Part shown: in pieces, positions 35,409 to 45,550 of the stretch | How positions within the stretch are numbered: the stretch's first letter is position 1 | How the letters are laid out: the number at the start of each line of letters is the position of its first letter | Source: Moniliophthora roreri | Taxonomy: Eukaryota > Basidiomycota > Agaricomycetes > Agaricales > Marasmiaceae | NCBI GenBank assembly: GCA_001466705.2 | Contig: LATX02000240.1 | Span: 62,001 to 126,000 of the forward strand | Direction: 5' to 3' | Length of the DNA: 64,000 bases | Notes under the pieces: model-generated | Databases searched by the model: none | Seen by the model: only the letters and a program-made list of their open reading frames with translations | What the model was told of the DNA's origin: nothing | Program-made: the position numbers and the translations under genes

Positions 35409-37716
35409 ATGTCAGACGAGAAAACAGGCTCTGACTTCAGCGAGGCGCCAAACGCCATTGATCCTGTTGCTGAAAGGAGGTTGTTGCAAAAGCTGGATTG
35501 GCGATTAATTCCTCTTTTCACCCTTATTTGTACGTGGTCTTCAACATGCGACGTGGGAGGCCAACTGAATTAGCTTTACAGACTGTACAAACTTTGTCGA
35601 CAGGTGCGGTTGCTGCTTTATTGATCAATTCTGTCACTGACACCATGCCTTAGAACCGCTATTGGTAAAGCTCTTTAACCATGACCAATCATACATACGT
35701 CTGAAAAAGAACCACCAAAGGGAATGCAAAGATTGCTGGGATCGAAAAAGACCTTCAAATGACCGGTTTTGACTACAATGTCGCACTCACCGTCTTTTAC
35801 ATTTTCGTGAATATCACAGTTTTATATCGTTCTGTCGGGTATATTGACAGCATCCGCAGTACATTGTTGCAGAAGTACCCTCCAACTTGGCATTGAAACA
35901 TTTTGGATCCGTCTGGCTAGCCGCAATGGTCGTAATGTTTGGAGCGGTCGCAATAGGAACCGCCTTCGTGACGTCTTACGGCGGACTTGTCGTATCGAGG
36001 GTGTTTTTAGGGATTGCAGAAGGTGGAACATTGGTGCGTGGTAATGCATGGCGAATTTTTGTTCGAAAGTTGAACGCCTCCCTCTTATTCTTCAATCATT
36101 CAAAGTCGGGCTTGGTATACGTGCTCTCCGGAGTATGTCACATCCCATTCATTTTATCCAGCCGAAATTGATTTTGGAAACAGTATTATCGTAGATCGGA
36201 ACTTGTTCTTCGTGTTGGGGTCTTCTTTGGTGTAGCGCCAACATTGGCGGGTGCTTGTGAGTTATACCACAATCCCTCGTAGTTGGAGTTTTACTTCATC
36301 TATACTTATTGTTTTGCAGTTGGTGGTCTGCTGGCATCCGGTTTACTCAGCGTCGGAAACATCAACTCCGTCACTTCCTGGAGAAAGATATTTCTCATAG
36401 GTTCGTTCGGTTTCATTCTGTGCAGTGAAGAGCAACTGACACGTCTTCGTAGAGGGTGTGTTCTGATGTCATAATCCTTGGTGAGGTCTGAAAAGCGTCC
36501 TTCAGGCATTATCACATGCGGTATTGGGCTTGCCTGCTTCTTCATCTTGCCAAATGACCCTCAGCGCACACGCATGTTCAATGAGGAAGAGCGGGCGCTT
36601 GCTCTGGCCCGTATCGACGCTGATCAAGCCGTCGAAACCCAGGGCGTGAAGGAGAAGACATCGCTGAAACTGGTGCTAAGATCCTTCAGTTTCACGGTTA
36701 GTATCACTCAAATCTGAGCGACACATTAACTGATTGCTACTCAGACTACAGCCTGTGCTATTCTGTACCTGCGTGCGAGCGAGTTTTATTGCCTTCATGA
36801 CTTTGACTGATCATTTCAGCAGTCATCAACATATCATTTCAAGGTCTTAGTCTTTTCATGCCAACTGTAGTAGCAACCCGTACGTTTCAATTTCACATGA
36901 ATTATACATTTGACCCTCATATGTCTTAGTCGGGAATTACAGTGGGTTCTAGTCGTTATATCTGCGGGTCGTCAGCTGACTCTGGTGCAAGCTGTGGTTG
37001 AATCTCAACTGCGCACAGTTCCGCCATATCTTGTGGGCGCGGTTTGGGCCATCTTCTGTTCCTATTGTAGCTTCCGAGTAAAGCGACGAGCACCGTTTAT
37101 ATTGTTATCTACCCTACTGATGGTCACGGGTTATGCCATTGCAGTCGGGACCAAGAACTCCAAGGCGAGGTCAGTTGTTGCACTCTTCAAGGCCGCTCAT
37201 CATTGAGGCATTTCATGCAGGTACGCAGCATGCTTTCTCTCCATCACTGGAGGAAGCAATGCAGGCCCTATGGTACTTGCGTGGGGAACAGGAAATGCTG
37301 CCCCAGATACCGTGAAGGCTGTCGCAACTGCTCTGATTCCTGGTAAATCATCCCATCTATAGCAGCCCTTGGTCCTTTATTCTGACCACATTTCGTGCAT
37401 TTCACAGGAATCGGAACTATAGGTGCAGTCATAGCGTGAGTTCCTCCAGTGCCTCTATCCAGACTCGACTCATCGACATCATCATAGCGTCTGGACATAC
37501 CTTCCGACCGATGCTCCCAACTATCACAACGGCAATACACTCAATCTATCTACGAGTAGCTTCACCTGTGTTCTGGTGCTACTCGTTGTGCTTTACATTC
37601 GATTGGAGAATGCTAAGCGTAACCGCGGTGAAAGGAACTACCGACTGGAAGGGAAAAGCCGTAAAGAGATCGAGGAGCTCGGATACCTACATCCTGGTTT
37701 CAGGTATCAGGTTTGA
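35409..37716 (+). CDS. MFS transporter, anion:cation symporter family, intact tandem copy
   Basis: This is a plasma-membrane transporter of the Dal5/Tna1 group. The exons I can follow read without interruption: start RLLQKLDWRLIPLFTLI, then YCTNFVDRTAIGNAKIAGIE, then EVPSNLALKHFGSVWLAAM and SRVFLGIAEGGTLSGLVY. Next come VLSGYYRRSELVLRVGVFFG, GGLLASGLLSVGNINSVTSW, FFILPNDPQRTRMFNEEER and ESQLRTVPPYLVGAVW. It ends TDAPNYHNGNTLNLSTSS, one more span, and LGYLHPGFRYQV with TGA at 37714-37716. At least 13 short introns. The donor of the last intron is GTGAGT at 37436. CpG dinucleotides are frequent here, unlike in its tandem copy 0.5 kb downstream. Substrate unknown. Confidence 0.85.
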
Positions 37717-38210
37717 ATATAGGTAGTTTATGTTGAATTGCTATGGATAGCCTTAGGTTACTTATGCGCCAGTTTTTGATAGTTGATTATTGACAGCACC
37801 ACCCAGACGTGAATCATTGTTTCTCTGAGCGGTTTGTAATGAGAGTATTGACCGTGGCGCGCTACGGGCACCTAGCTTTCGCACGTCTCATGCCCACCAC
37901 GTGGCTGTCGCGTCTGCCTTCAATTCCTGACTTTGCTTCACTGGTCGAGTCACATCTTATCTAAACGCTCCCCACAAACCAAAGATTTGCAAGATGGCTA
38001 TCAAGGCAATACTAGTAGTGAGGTCTGTCAAACCCATTTTATCTGCAATACAGAACTCAAATAGGCTGATATGATACAGTAGAATCAATTCTGGAACTTT
38101 ATTTACCCCTCCATTGACTTCAGTTCCCACATCTTTTAGACTTCAACAGCTTCCTCCCATGGCTCACTTGACCCATACTTCTCCCAAGACTACGCTACAC
38201 CAAATCAAAC
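37717..38210. other. Spacer between tandem MFS copies
   Basis: About 490 bases. The first 120 bases resemble the sequence after the second copy (a GATAGTTGATTATTG motif recurs), and the last 130 resemble the sequence before the first copy. The duplicated unit is therefore larger than the gene. No frame of interest. Confidence 0.5.
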
Positions 38211-40453
38211 ATGTCAGATATAAAATCAAACTCTGACTTTGGTGAACTGCACAGCACCATTGATCCTGTCACAGAGAAGCGACTCTTGCGGAAACTGGAT
38301 TGGCAATTGTTACCTCTTTTCACTATTATCTGTGTGTGACCTCCAGCTGTGTGTGAAGTCAACTGATGTAGCTTCACAGACTGCATAAATTTCATTGACA
38401 GGTACATCCATTGCTTATTTTACCTGTTCCAGTATTGACAATACACTGTAGGACTGCAATTGGTAGACCTTTTGAATTCTGATCAATAGTTTTACTGAAG
38501 ACATGACATCAAGGGAATGCAAAGATCGCTGGAATTGAAAAGGACCTTCACATGTCTGGTTTCAACTACAACATTGTGCTCATAGTGTTCTATATTTTCG
38601 TCAGTTTTGCAGAATTATGTGCAATACTCTTGGGCTGACAGTGTTTATAGTATGCTATTGCAGAAGTGCCCTCCAACCTCACACTGACGCACTTTGGGTT
38701 GGTATGGCTGGCTGCTCTGGTTACAACCTTTGAATTAGTCATGATAGGGACTGTGTTTGTGGCCAGGGTGTTCTTGGGAATTGCAGAAGGGGGGACATTA
38801 GTGCATGGTGCTTTGTCAAGAAATCCATGCAGAGTGTAAATTTTGGCTTTCAAGTCAGGCTTGATATACTATGTGCTTTCTGGTGTGAGTTCCATCAAAT
38901 TCATACTTCAACAACTAGAAATTGACTTTGTAAACCAGTTTTACCATCAGTCAGAATTGATTCTTTGTGTTGGAATCTTCTTTGGTCTCTCGCCATCATT
39001 GGCTGGAGCATGTGGATTATCCTAGGCCCTTTATCTCTGAGTGACTCATCGTTTTGCAGTTGGCGGCCTGTTAGCATCCAGTTTGCTGAGTATTGGAGAC
39101 ATCAACTCTGTCACTTCCTGGAGAAAGGTCTTCCTCATAGGTGTGTCTGGTTTGCTTCCTGTATAATGAGTAGCAACTGACATATCTTCACAGAGGGTGT
39201 GTTTTGATGTCATAATTCTTGTGGAAATCTTAGTGGTATCATCCAGGCATCATCACATGCAGTATCAGACTCATCTGCTTTCTTATCTTGCCAAATGATC
39301 CTCAGCATACACACATGCTCAATGAAGAAGAGCAGGTGCTTGCTCTAGCATGTATTGATGCTGATCAAGCCATAGAAATGAAAGGGGTCAAAGAAAAGGC
39401 ATCACTAAAACTGGTGCTGAGGTCCTTCAGTTTCACAGTCAGTACAGGCCAAATATACTGTATTACTAACTAATCGCCCCACACAGACTGCAATTTGTGC
39501 CATGATATTTACACATGCAGGCCAATGTTAATTCTATTTCGTGGTACCAACTGATTACTGCAACAGTCATCAACATATTGTACCAAGGGCTTAGTCTATT
39601 CATGCTGACAGTTGTAGCAACTTGTATGTCTTTCTTGTACTCTGTAGACTTGATGTTAATTCATTTCAGTCAGCCATTACAGTGAGCCATAGGAGCGAGA
39701 TCTGCAAGACATTTTCAGTTGACATTATCCAATGCTAGCTGTGGTTGAATTGCAACTACACACAGTGCCCCCATACCTTGTCAGAGCAGCTTGGGCAATA
39801 ATCTGTGCTTATTGCAGCTTTCAACTGAAATGTCAGGCACCTTTCATTTTTCTATCCCTCCTTTTTATTGTCATGGGCTATGCCATTGCAGTTGGGACAA
39901 AAAACCTGAAGGTGAGGTGAGCTTTGGCCATATGAATTGAGTTCTCCATCACTGAGAATTACATCCAGGTATGCAGCATGTTTCCTGTCTATTGCTGGAG
40001 GAAGCAATTGTGGTCCTATGGTACTAGCATGGGGCACAGGAAATGCTGCCCTAGATACTGTGAAGGCTGTTGTGACTGCTCTTATTCCTGGTATGTTATT
40101 CCAGTTTAATGGCTGTCTATCCTTCATTCTGGTCTATTTGCTAGGAATTGGAACCTTAGGAGCAATCATTGCATGAGTTTCTCCAATGCTTCTATCCAGA
40201 TTAGGCTCATCGGCATAACCGCAGCGTCTGGACGTACCTTCCTACTGACGCCCCCAACTATCATAACGGCAATACACTCAATCTTTCTACAAGTAGTTTC
40301 GCCTGTGTTCTAGTGTTACTTATGGTGCTTTACATTCAGTTGGAGAATGCGAAGCAAAATTGTGGTGAAAGAAACTACAGGTTAGAGGGCAAGAATGTGA
40401 AGGAGGTTGAGGAACTGGGGTATCTACATCCTGGTTATAGGTTTCAGGTTTGA
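38211..40453 (+). pseudogene. CpG-depleted tandem copy of the MFS transporter, splice sites broken
   Basis: It is collinear with the intact gene 2.8 kb upstream: RLLRKLDWQLLPLFTII, VPSNLTLTHFGLVWLAAL, SSLLSIGDINSVTSWRK, LILPNDPQHTHMLNEEEQ, HTVPPYLVRAAW. Most differences are CG to TG or CA. Arg codons have become Cys, His or Gln (YRRSEL to YHQSEL; KRRAPF to KCQAPF). The last-intron donor is changed from GCGTGAG to GCATGAG at 40171-40177, so GT is lost and translation would stop at 40174-40176. The donor matching the intact copy's intron near 36770 is also missing. An eight-codon in-frame deletion removes SYGGLVV and a neighbouring residue in the TM4 region. Otherwise the frame is surprisingly open, so some expression of a truncated protein cannot be excluded. 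Confidence 0.83.
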
Positions 40454-40635
40454 TCTTGGGATTCAATTGGGATTTTTGTATCAGATTTCTGTAGATAGGC
40501 TTAATACAGATACTGGCTTTGATAATTGATTATTGGATGGCTTCGAGTCGGAAGTAATTCATTGTCGTCTTGAATTTACTCGAACCCCCCTAATAAGTCG
40601 TGGAACAACGCAGAGCGAAGAGGTTGGATGATGCA

Positions 40636-41408
40636 ATGTCATTCTTGTCTCATACCACCACTACTGGTTTGCTAGCTTGACCTAACCGCCTTATCAATAG
40701 CTCACCATCACTTGCAGGATACCAACTTCCTTCAATACATTCTTCACCTCCTTTCTTCACATTCGTTGGACTTTCTATGCGACCTTGAAATCATGCTAAT
40801 CAGTGTACAGCAAACAACCAAATCCTATCACAAATTCCATGGCTACAGATCAATGGATCAGGTTAATCCTCGAGTATGGGCGATTCAGAAAGCTATTCTA
40901 CTTGCAAATAGATGATTGCAAGACTACTGGGAACGACTGGGACGAGGTTCTTCGAAATGAGAGGATCAATCGTGCATGTTTGCCAACTTGCTTTCCGTGT
41001 GTGGTTCTGACTCTCATCGTTAGGCAGAATACTGCCATCATACTTGACTTATCTCATGGAGACTATGGTCGCAAGGGGTTTTGCAGAGTACGATCCACCG
41101 AGACAGACGAAATCAGTTCTGTTGTATTGGCGGTCTCCTGACGAGTGGGCGGAGGCTTTACACAGTTGGGTGCGCAACATTGCATTCATTCCATATCGCA
41201 GCAACGATTCTTACACTTCTTGTAGGCCTCATCTATAGGGAGCCTGAACAAGATCATGACATTCTACGAGATTACCGAGCCAGAAATTGAATCATCATTG
41301 TCAGGGATGCCAATACCTCTGTTACGCAAGGCCATCGCAATACTCGCGAAAACGAATCGAGCTCAGCTTATCGCAATTCCTGGAGGGGAAGGTGTATGGT
41401 TTTTTTGA
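40636..41408 (+). CDS. VPS25: ESCRT-II subunit Vps25
   Basis: Vps25 is the arm of ESCRT-II that recruits Vps20 during multivesicular-body sorting at endosomes. The gene is intron-rich. Exon 1 (40636-40666) gives MSFLSHTTTTG and exon 2, from 40718, gives YQLPSIHSSPPFF, the conserved N-terminus. The next exon reads QPNPITNSMATDQWIRLILE and YGRFRKLFYL. Then come RRILPSYLTYLMETMVARGF, EYDPPRQTKSVLLYWRSPDE, WAEALHSW, and MTFYEITEPE with SGMPIPLLRKAIAILAKTNR, ending GGEGVWFF. Both winged-helix repeats are therefore covered. The junction between exon 2 and the QPNP exon (about 40770-40810) does not resolve with GT-AG rules in frame, so it is provisional. The gene converges on the HIRIP3-like gene with 133 bases between stop codons. 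Confidence 0.9.
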
Positions 41409-41541
41409 ATTATATTGAAGCTCGTAATATCTGTTGTATTTTATTGTACATCAATTAGCGATAGAGAGCCGAGAACGTGCAGTGGTTTCAGCTGGCGGGA
41501 CTCCTCGTTAATACAGTAACTTGCATGATACTAAAGGATGC

Positions 41542-43219
41542 TCAATCCGAATCGCTTTGGTCCTCCAGGAAAGCCATGATACGCTGCCGTGTGGTGCCCT
41601 GTCGACAATCTTCAGACTGGTGTTGACAACGTATCCCGAAATCAAAATCACCTTTCGTTTACCAGGCTTGGCGTCTTCCTCTTCGGCACTGTCTTCATCT
41701 TCCTTCTCTCCTTGTTTTTCTGTAGAAGACTGGCGAGACCTTCGTGTAGACTGTTTCATGATCGCTTTTTCAAAGCTCTGAACGTCCTCTGAGAAGATAT
41801 GCATTATTTAGATGGCTGGGAGGAAGAAGTCAAAGCAACATACCCAGTTCCTGGGCAAGTTCTCGTTTTGCTTTGATTTCCTTAGCCTGTTCGAGGCTGA
41901 GTCTCCCAGTCATACCCAGATCAGCCAGCATGCCCTTCAGCATCTTGATTTGCTTGGAAGGCTCGTCTTCTATGCCTTTGAATGCCTTGGCCCATACTTT
42001 TCGTACGCCACATGCATTGACTAGGCTCTTTAAGGACTTTTAGGACGTATCCGAACAGGAACAACATGAGATTCACCTTCAAACGTTTAATTGTCTCTTC
42101 GTCCTTGCTAAGGGCGATAGCAGTCTTCTTTCCTTTCTTCTCCTTGGGAGTCTGCCAGGCTTATGAATGAGGATGAGTCTGGATGATCAGAATATTTGAG
42201 TTACCGGCTTCTCTTTATCCTTGCCCTTGCCCTTCGCTTTACGCTTCGGAGGTTCGTCAATGAGATCGGAGAGTTCCGTGTCGCTTTTCTGCATCCAAGT
42301 TAGACCATGCTATCCAGAAAGGCACGGAATCATCTTACCGGATCTTCCATGATAATGTCTGTTGGTGTGGTGTTCGTGTCCCTAGTACTAGACAACGGCT
42401 TCTCAGCTGTATCTTCTTCATGCTGAAAATGATTTGTTCAGCAAGGTCAGTATGATGACGGATCGTACAGTCGTACTTCCGATGGTCCTTCATCGTCACT
42501 GGCGGGCTGAGCTTTCTTCACTTTCTTCGCTTTCTTCGCTTTCTTCGGAGGTCGTGATTGACCTTGTGTTTCACCTTCGTCTTCTTCGCTCTCTGAGGTT
42601 AGTGGAACCGTTTCCTGGCGGGTGTAGGTTGATTAAAGAGTGAGAGAAGGTAAACGACCCATACCGCAGATTTGAATGCTGTACTCTCCTGCTTCTTCTT
42701 CTTCTCCGCTTGCTTCTTTTTGCTACCGTCATCTGACTTTCGTTTTTTCTCCTTCGGTGTGGTATCTTTCGTGCCATCAGACTTTCTCTTCTTCCCTCTT
42801 GGTTTGTCGTTGTCGGCAGCTTTGGGACCCGGTTTGGAGCTGGGACTGCCAATTTCATCATCATGCTCCTCAGGCTCACTTGCGGTATTGCTCAACGACT
42901 TGGCCTTTTTGTACGACTCCGTATTAGGACCACACGCTTCCACTATGAAGTATCGGAAACACGTACCCGAGCCGCGTCAATTGCAGCCTTGATAGCTTTC
43001 TTATAGTTGACTTCATCTAAAACACCTTTTTCCAAGTTGAATTTCTCCTCCACCCTCTGCCGAATTATCCTGGGAGTGAAGGACCTGCAAGATGACTACT
43101 CAGAACCCTGGGTGACGACGCGGTGGAATAGCGACGGACGTAATTGTACCGGCGATACGTGCCTCTATCACTATGTCTGCTGCAGCTTTCTCGAGTTCAG
43201 ATATATCTGGAATGTCCAT
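41542..43219 (-). CDS. HIRIP3: HIRIP3-like histone chaperone with N-terminal DEK_C domain
   Basis: HIRIP3-type proteins bind histones H2A-H2B and the HIRA chaperone system in the nucleus. The start is at 43219 (MDIPDISELEKAAAD). The next exon reads FTPRIIRQRVEEKFNLEKGV, a DEK C-terminal-like helical domain. A long Lys/Glu/Ser-rich disordered middle follows, including the microrepeat KKAKKAKKVKKA at about 42520-42550. The C-terminal part has the diagnostic stretch SLVNACGVRKVWAKAFKGIE, then LKGMLADLGMTGRLSLEQAK and EIKAKRELAQEL, matching HIRIP3's conserved block. With the last intron removed the protein ends RIMAFLEDQSDSD at 41542. At least nine exons. The order DEK_C, charged middle, HIRIP3 block is the same as in animals. 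Confidence is moderate because the family is poorly conserved outside that block. Confidence 0.75.
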
Positions 43220-43955
43220 GATACCGAGGATGCTAGGGTTCGATGAGCACTGAGAAAGTGGAGGTAACGGAAGAACAATTTGCAGGCACGTGCTCATGAC
43301 GCGTTACTACATGTGACATCAACGTGACAGAACGTGTTTCTTTTCTTCGCGGCCACAACTACATTCCCCTCCGACGATACATACTCCGAGCGATGCCATA
43401 AAATATACAGTTCAACGCAGCAATGGCTGATCAGTGGCCGCGCAAAAGTTATATCTTTCTGAGGCCCAAAATTACAGTATGTAGCATGCAGAACTTCAGT
43501 TGTTGGAAGCCACCCTATAAGTTTTCTTTTCGCGATATCAACTTCTAGTAATTCATGTACTACTAACATGTCGAGGAACCATCGAAATGCTCGATGTCGC
43601 CGCGATGGTTCTCTCTTTGCGCTCAAAGTCGACTTCAATAACGCTATCGCATTATTCGGACTGAAACGTAGTGTCAGGTAGTGTATGGCAAGGTCGCATC
43701 CTTTCGAACAGATACAAGGTGGTGCTGCTTGGATAAAGGTATACAAGAAATCTAGAGGTAGAGGTACATATTGTGGTATAAGGGTGGTGAATGCTAAGTT
43801 CAACTGTCGTTCTCTTACATTGCATATACCACATCTACAAGCGATTGTCAACAGGACGTTAAATAAAGGGATTCAAATAAAAGGGAGGAATGAAAGTTGT
43901 ATCCAATGGTCTAATCTTGAACAGTCCATGTGCCTCGTGTGACCCTCGGCAATGA
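43220..43955. other. Intergenic; open frame without start, not called
   Basis: This holds the promoter of the HIRIP3-like gene and the 3' region of the third BTB gene. A 185-codon minus-strand open stretch (43851-43294) lacks an ATG in its first two thirds and shows no domain, so I leave it unannotated. Confidence 0.45.
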
Positions 43956-44953
43956 TCAAAGCTGTATATTCAGAATCACCTGTCCGCACGATTAAGTCCA
44001 TTCCTGTCGATACGAAGAGATCAGAAACTTACCTTCTCTGTAGCTTTATCTACTGCATCCGCCAACATTTGACAGAATTCCCTCATCTCCTTGAAAACTC
44101 TCATACCACATCTTAGGCATGATTGGCAGGCCTTGCGCAGAGCCTCTTCCACCAAAATCGGATCCTCTACCGTGCGCCGAGAGGGACAAGCATTCAATGC
44201 ACTTTTCATCGCCTTCATATATTCCTGCCACCACTTTGAATACACCCACTTCATCCGATTCCCAGATATCTTCACTTGTACCGTTGCACACTCCCGTCTA
44301 TTACAATCCATGCATTCGAACCAGGTGAAAGTCTCCCTCGTAAGCCACACCAGGTCGTCGACAACTGCACCAGCGGCTTGCCCGCACGCCACATGGTATT
44401 GCTGTAGGCGATGAAGTGCACCTCCACTGATCCATTCCAATTCCTCCGAATACTCTCTGCCAAGAAGCGGAAGCCGAAGGGTCTCCTTCGCTGCCAACTT
44501 CATCTCGGAGCACATTCCAAAGCGCCATGCGAACGCAAAGACACGCATCGGCTCTGTACACAGGAAATTCCCCATCACCTGCTGCATGATAACGGTTTCT
44601 ACAACCTCGGCCAGGTACTTCCTCGCAACGTCAAAAATTGCCGCTGCATGTTGGACTGTCGTAATCTTCGGCATAGTGCTGGCGGCGTGTGGTGGGTAGC
44701 ATAAGCGTAACAGAGTTCCGAGGGTTTCTTCGTCCTCCTCGAGAGGTAAGATATGCAGACCATCCTTTATATCCTTCACGGCGTTCTGAGAGTAGGTTGT
44801 AAGCATATCTTTCCATCGAAGCGACGCGAAGATGAGAAAGGCCTTCATAACTCGGAAATCGACATTGCTACTGGTGGAACGAACAATAAGGTCGGCGTCT
44901 TCGTGATTGAAAGGTGGATCAACGACATCCTGGTATGCGATATCGATGGTCAT
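43956..44953 (-). CDS. BTB/POZ domain protein, paralog 3
   Basis: Exons 44953-44033 and 43979-43956 give 314 residues. The BTB core begins EDADLIVRSTSSNVDFRVMK and LIFASLRWKDML. The family C-terminal region has EPMRVFAFAWRFGM, LQQYHVACGQAAG, ECMDCNRREC, KWVYSKWWQEYMKAM and CLRCGMRVFKEM. As in the two genes at 8-10 kb, a 53-base intron splits off a tiny last exon (VILNIQL), which aligns with IELNIKRDFF of paralog 1. I chose the acceptor at 43980 over the nearer one because only it gives this matching tail. It is closest to paralog 2. It may be an adaptor protein; partners and regulation are unknown. Confidence 0.86.
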
Positions 44954-45550
44954 GGTGGCAAGTGAATGAAGCCCAGATGAGGCCCGATGGCCTCCGTATT
45001 ATTCATTGCAGCATGCTGATCAGAAACAGAATTCTGAGAACACGCACCCCAGATCTTGAGCTTAAACCTAAACAGTAACATGTGTAGACACGACGTTTCT
45101 ATCCCCATAAATCTGCGCATACAGCCCATTTTGCCAACGAGGCTGACTTTTCCGGTATGAAGAGGTAGCTGAACACGGAGGCTTTCCATTTTACGTTGTC
45201 CAATGTTGACCAAACGACGTAGTAGAGTCGACGAAAAGGCCATTGACTATCACGTGAGCGTTTTTTTTTTTTCAAGTCGACGTCAGCGACGTCGCAGGGC
45301 GTTCTACATGTCGATTCTGAGATAATCGAAGCACTCTGTAGATCAGTATATGAGTAGAATGACCTGAATACTTCATAATGGTGACGGTTGGAGAAGGAAT
45401 TGGTTGAAAACGTCATACACAAAGACAAACATGTTTGAGTATAACTCTTCCTTTGTCGTCCACCACGGTGGCCAATTTGGTCTCCCATTTCTTGATCCCG
45501 ACCTGAGGATACGGCGAGCTTCGCGCGTTTTAACTCTAGCTTAGAGTTGG
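44954..45550. other. Divergent intergenic region, nothing seen
   Basis: About 600 bases between the divergent BTB gene and coiled-coil gene. It contains a poly-T run near 45265. Open minus-strand frames here (to 45665) lack domains. Confidence 0.5.

Noticed and set aside
1..40453. A biosynthetic gene cluster built around the many MFS genes
   Set aside because: No synthase, P450 or tailoring enzymes accompany them; they look like a transporter family expanding locally.
43294..43851. 185-codon minus-strand open stretch
   Set aside because: It begins with TTG, the first ATG is far inside, and no domain is visible.
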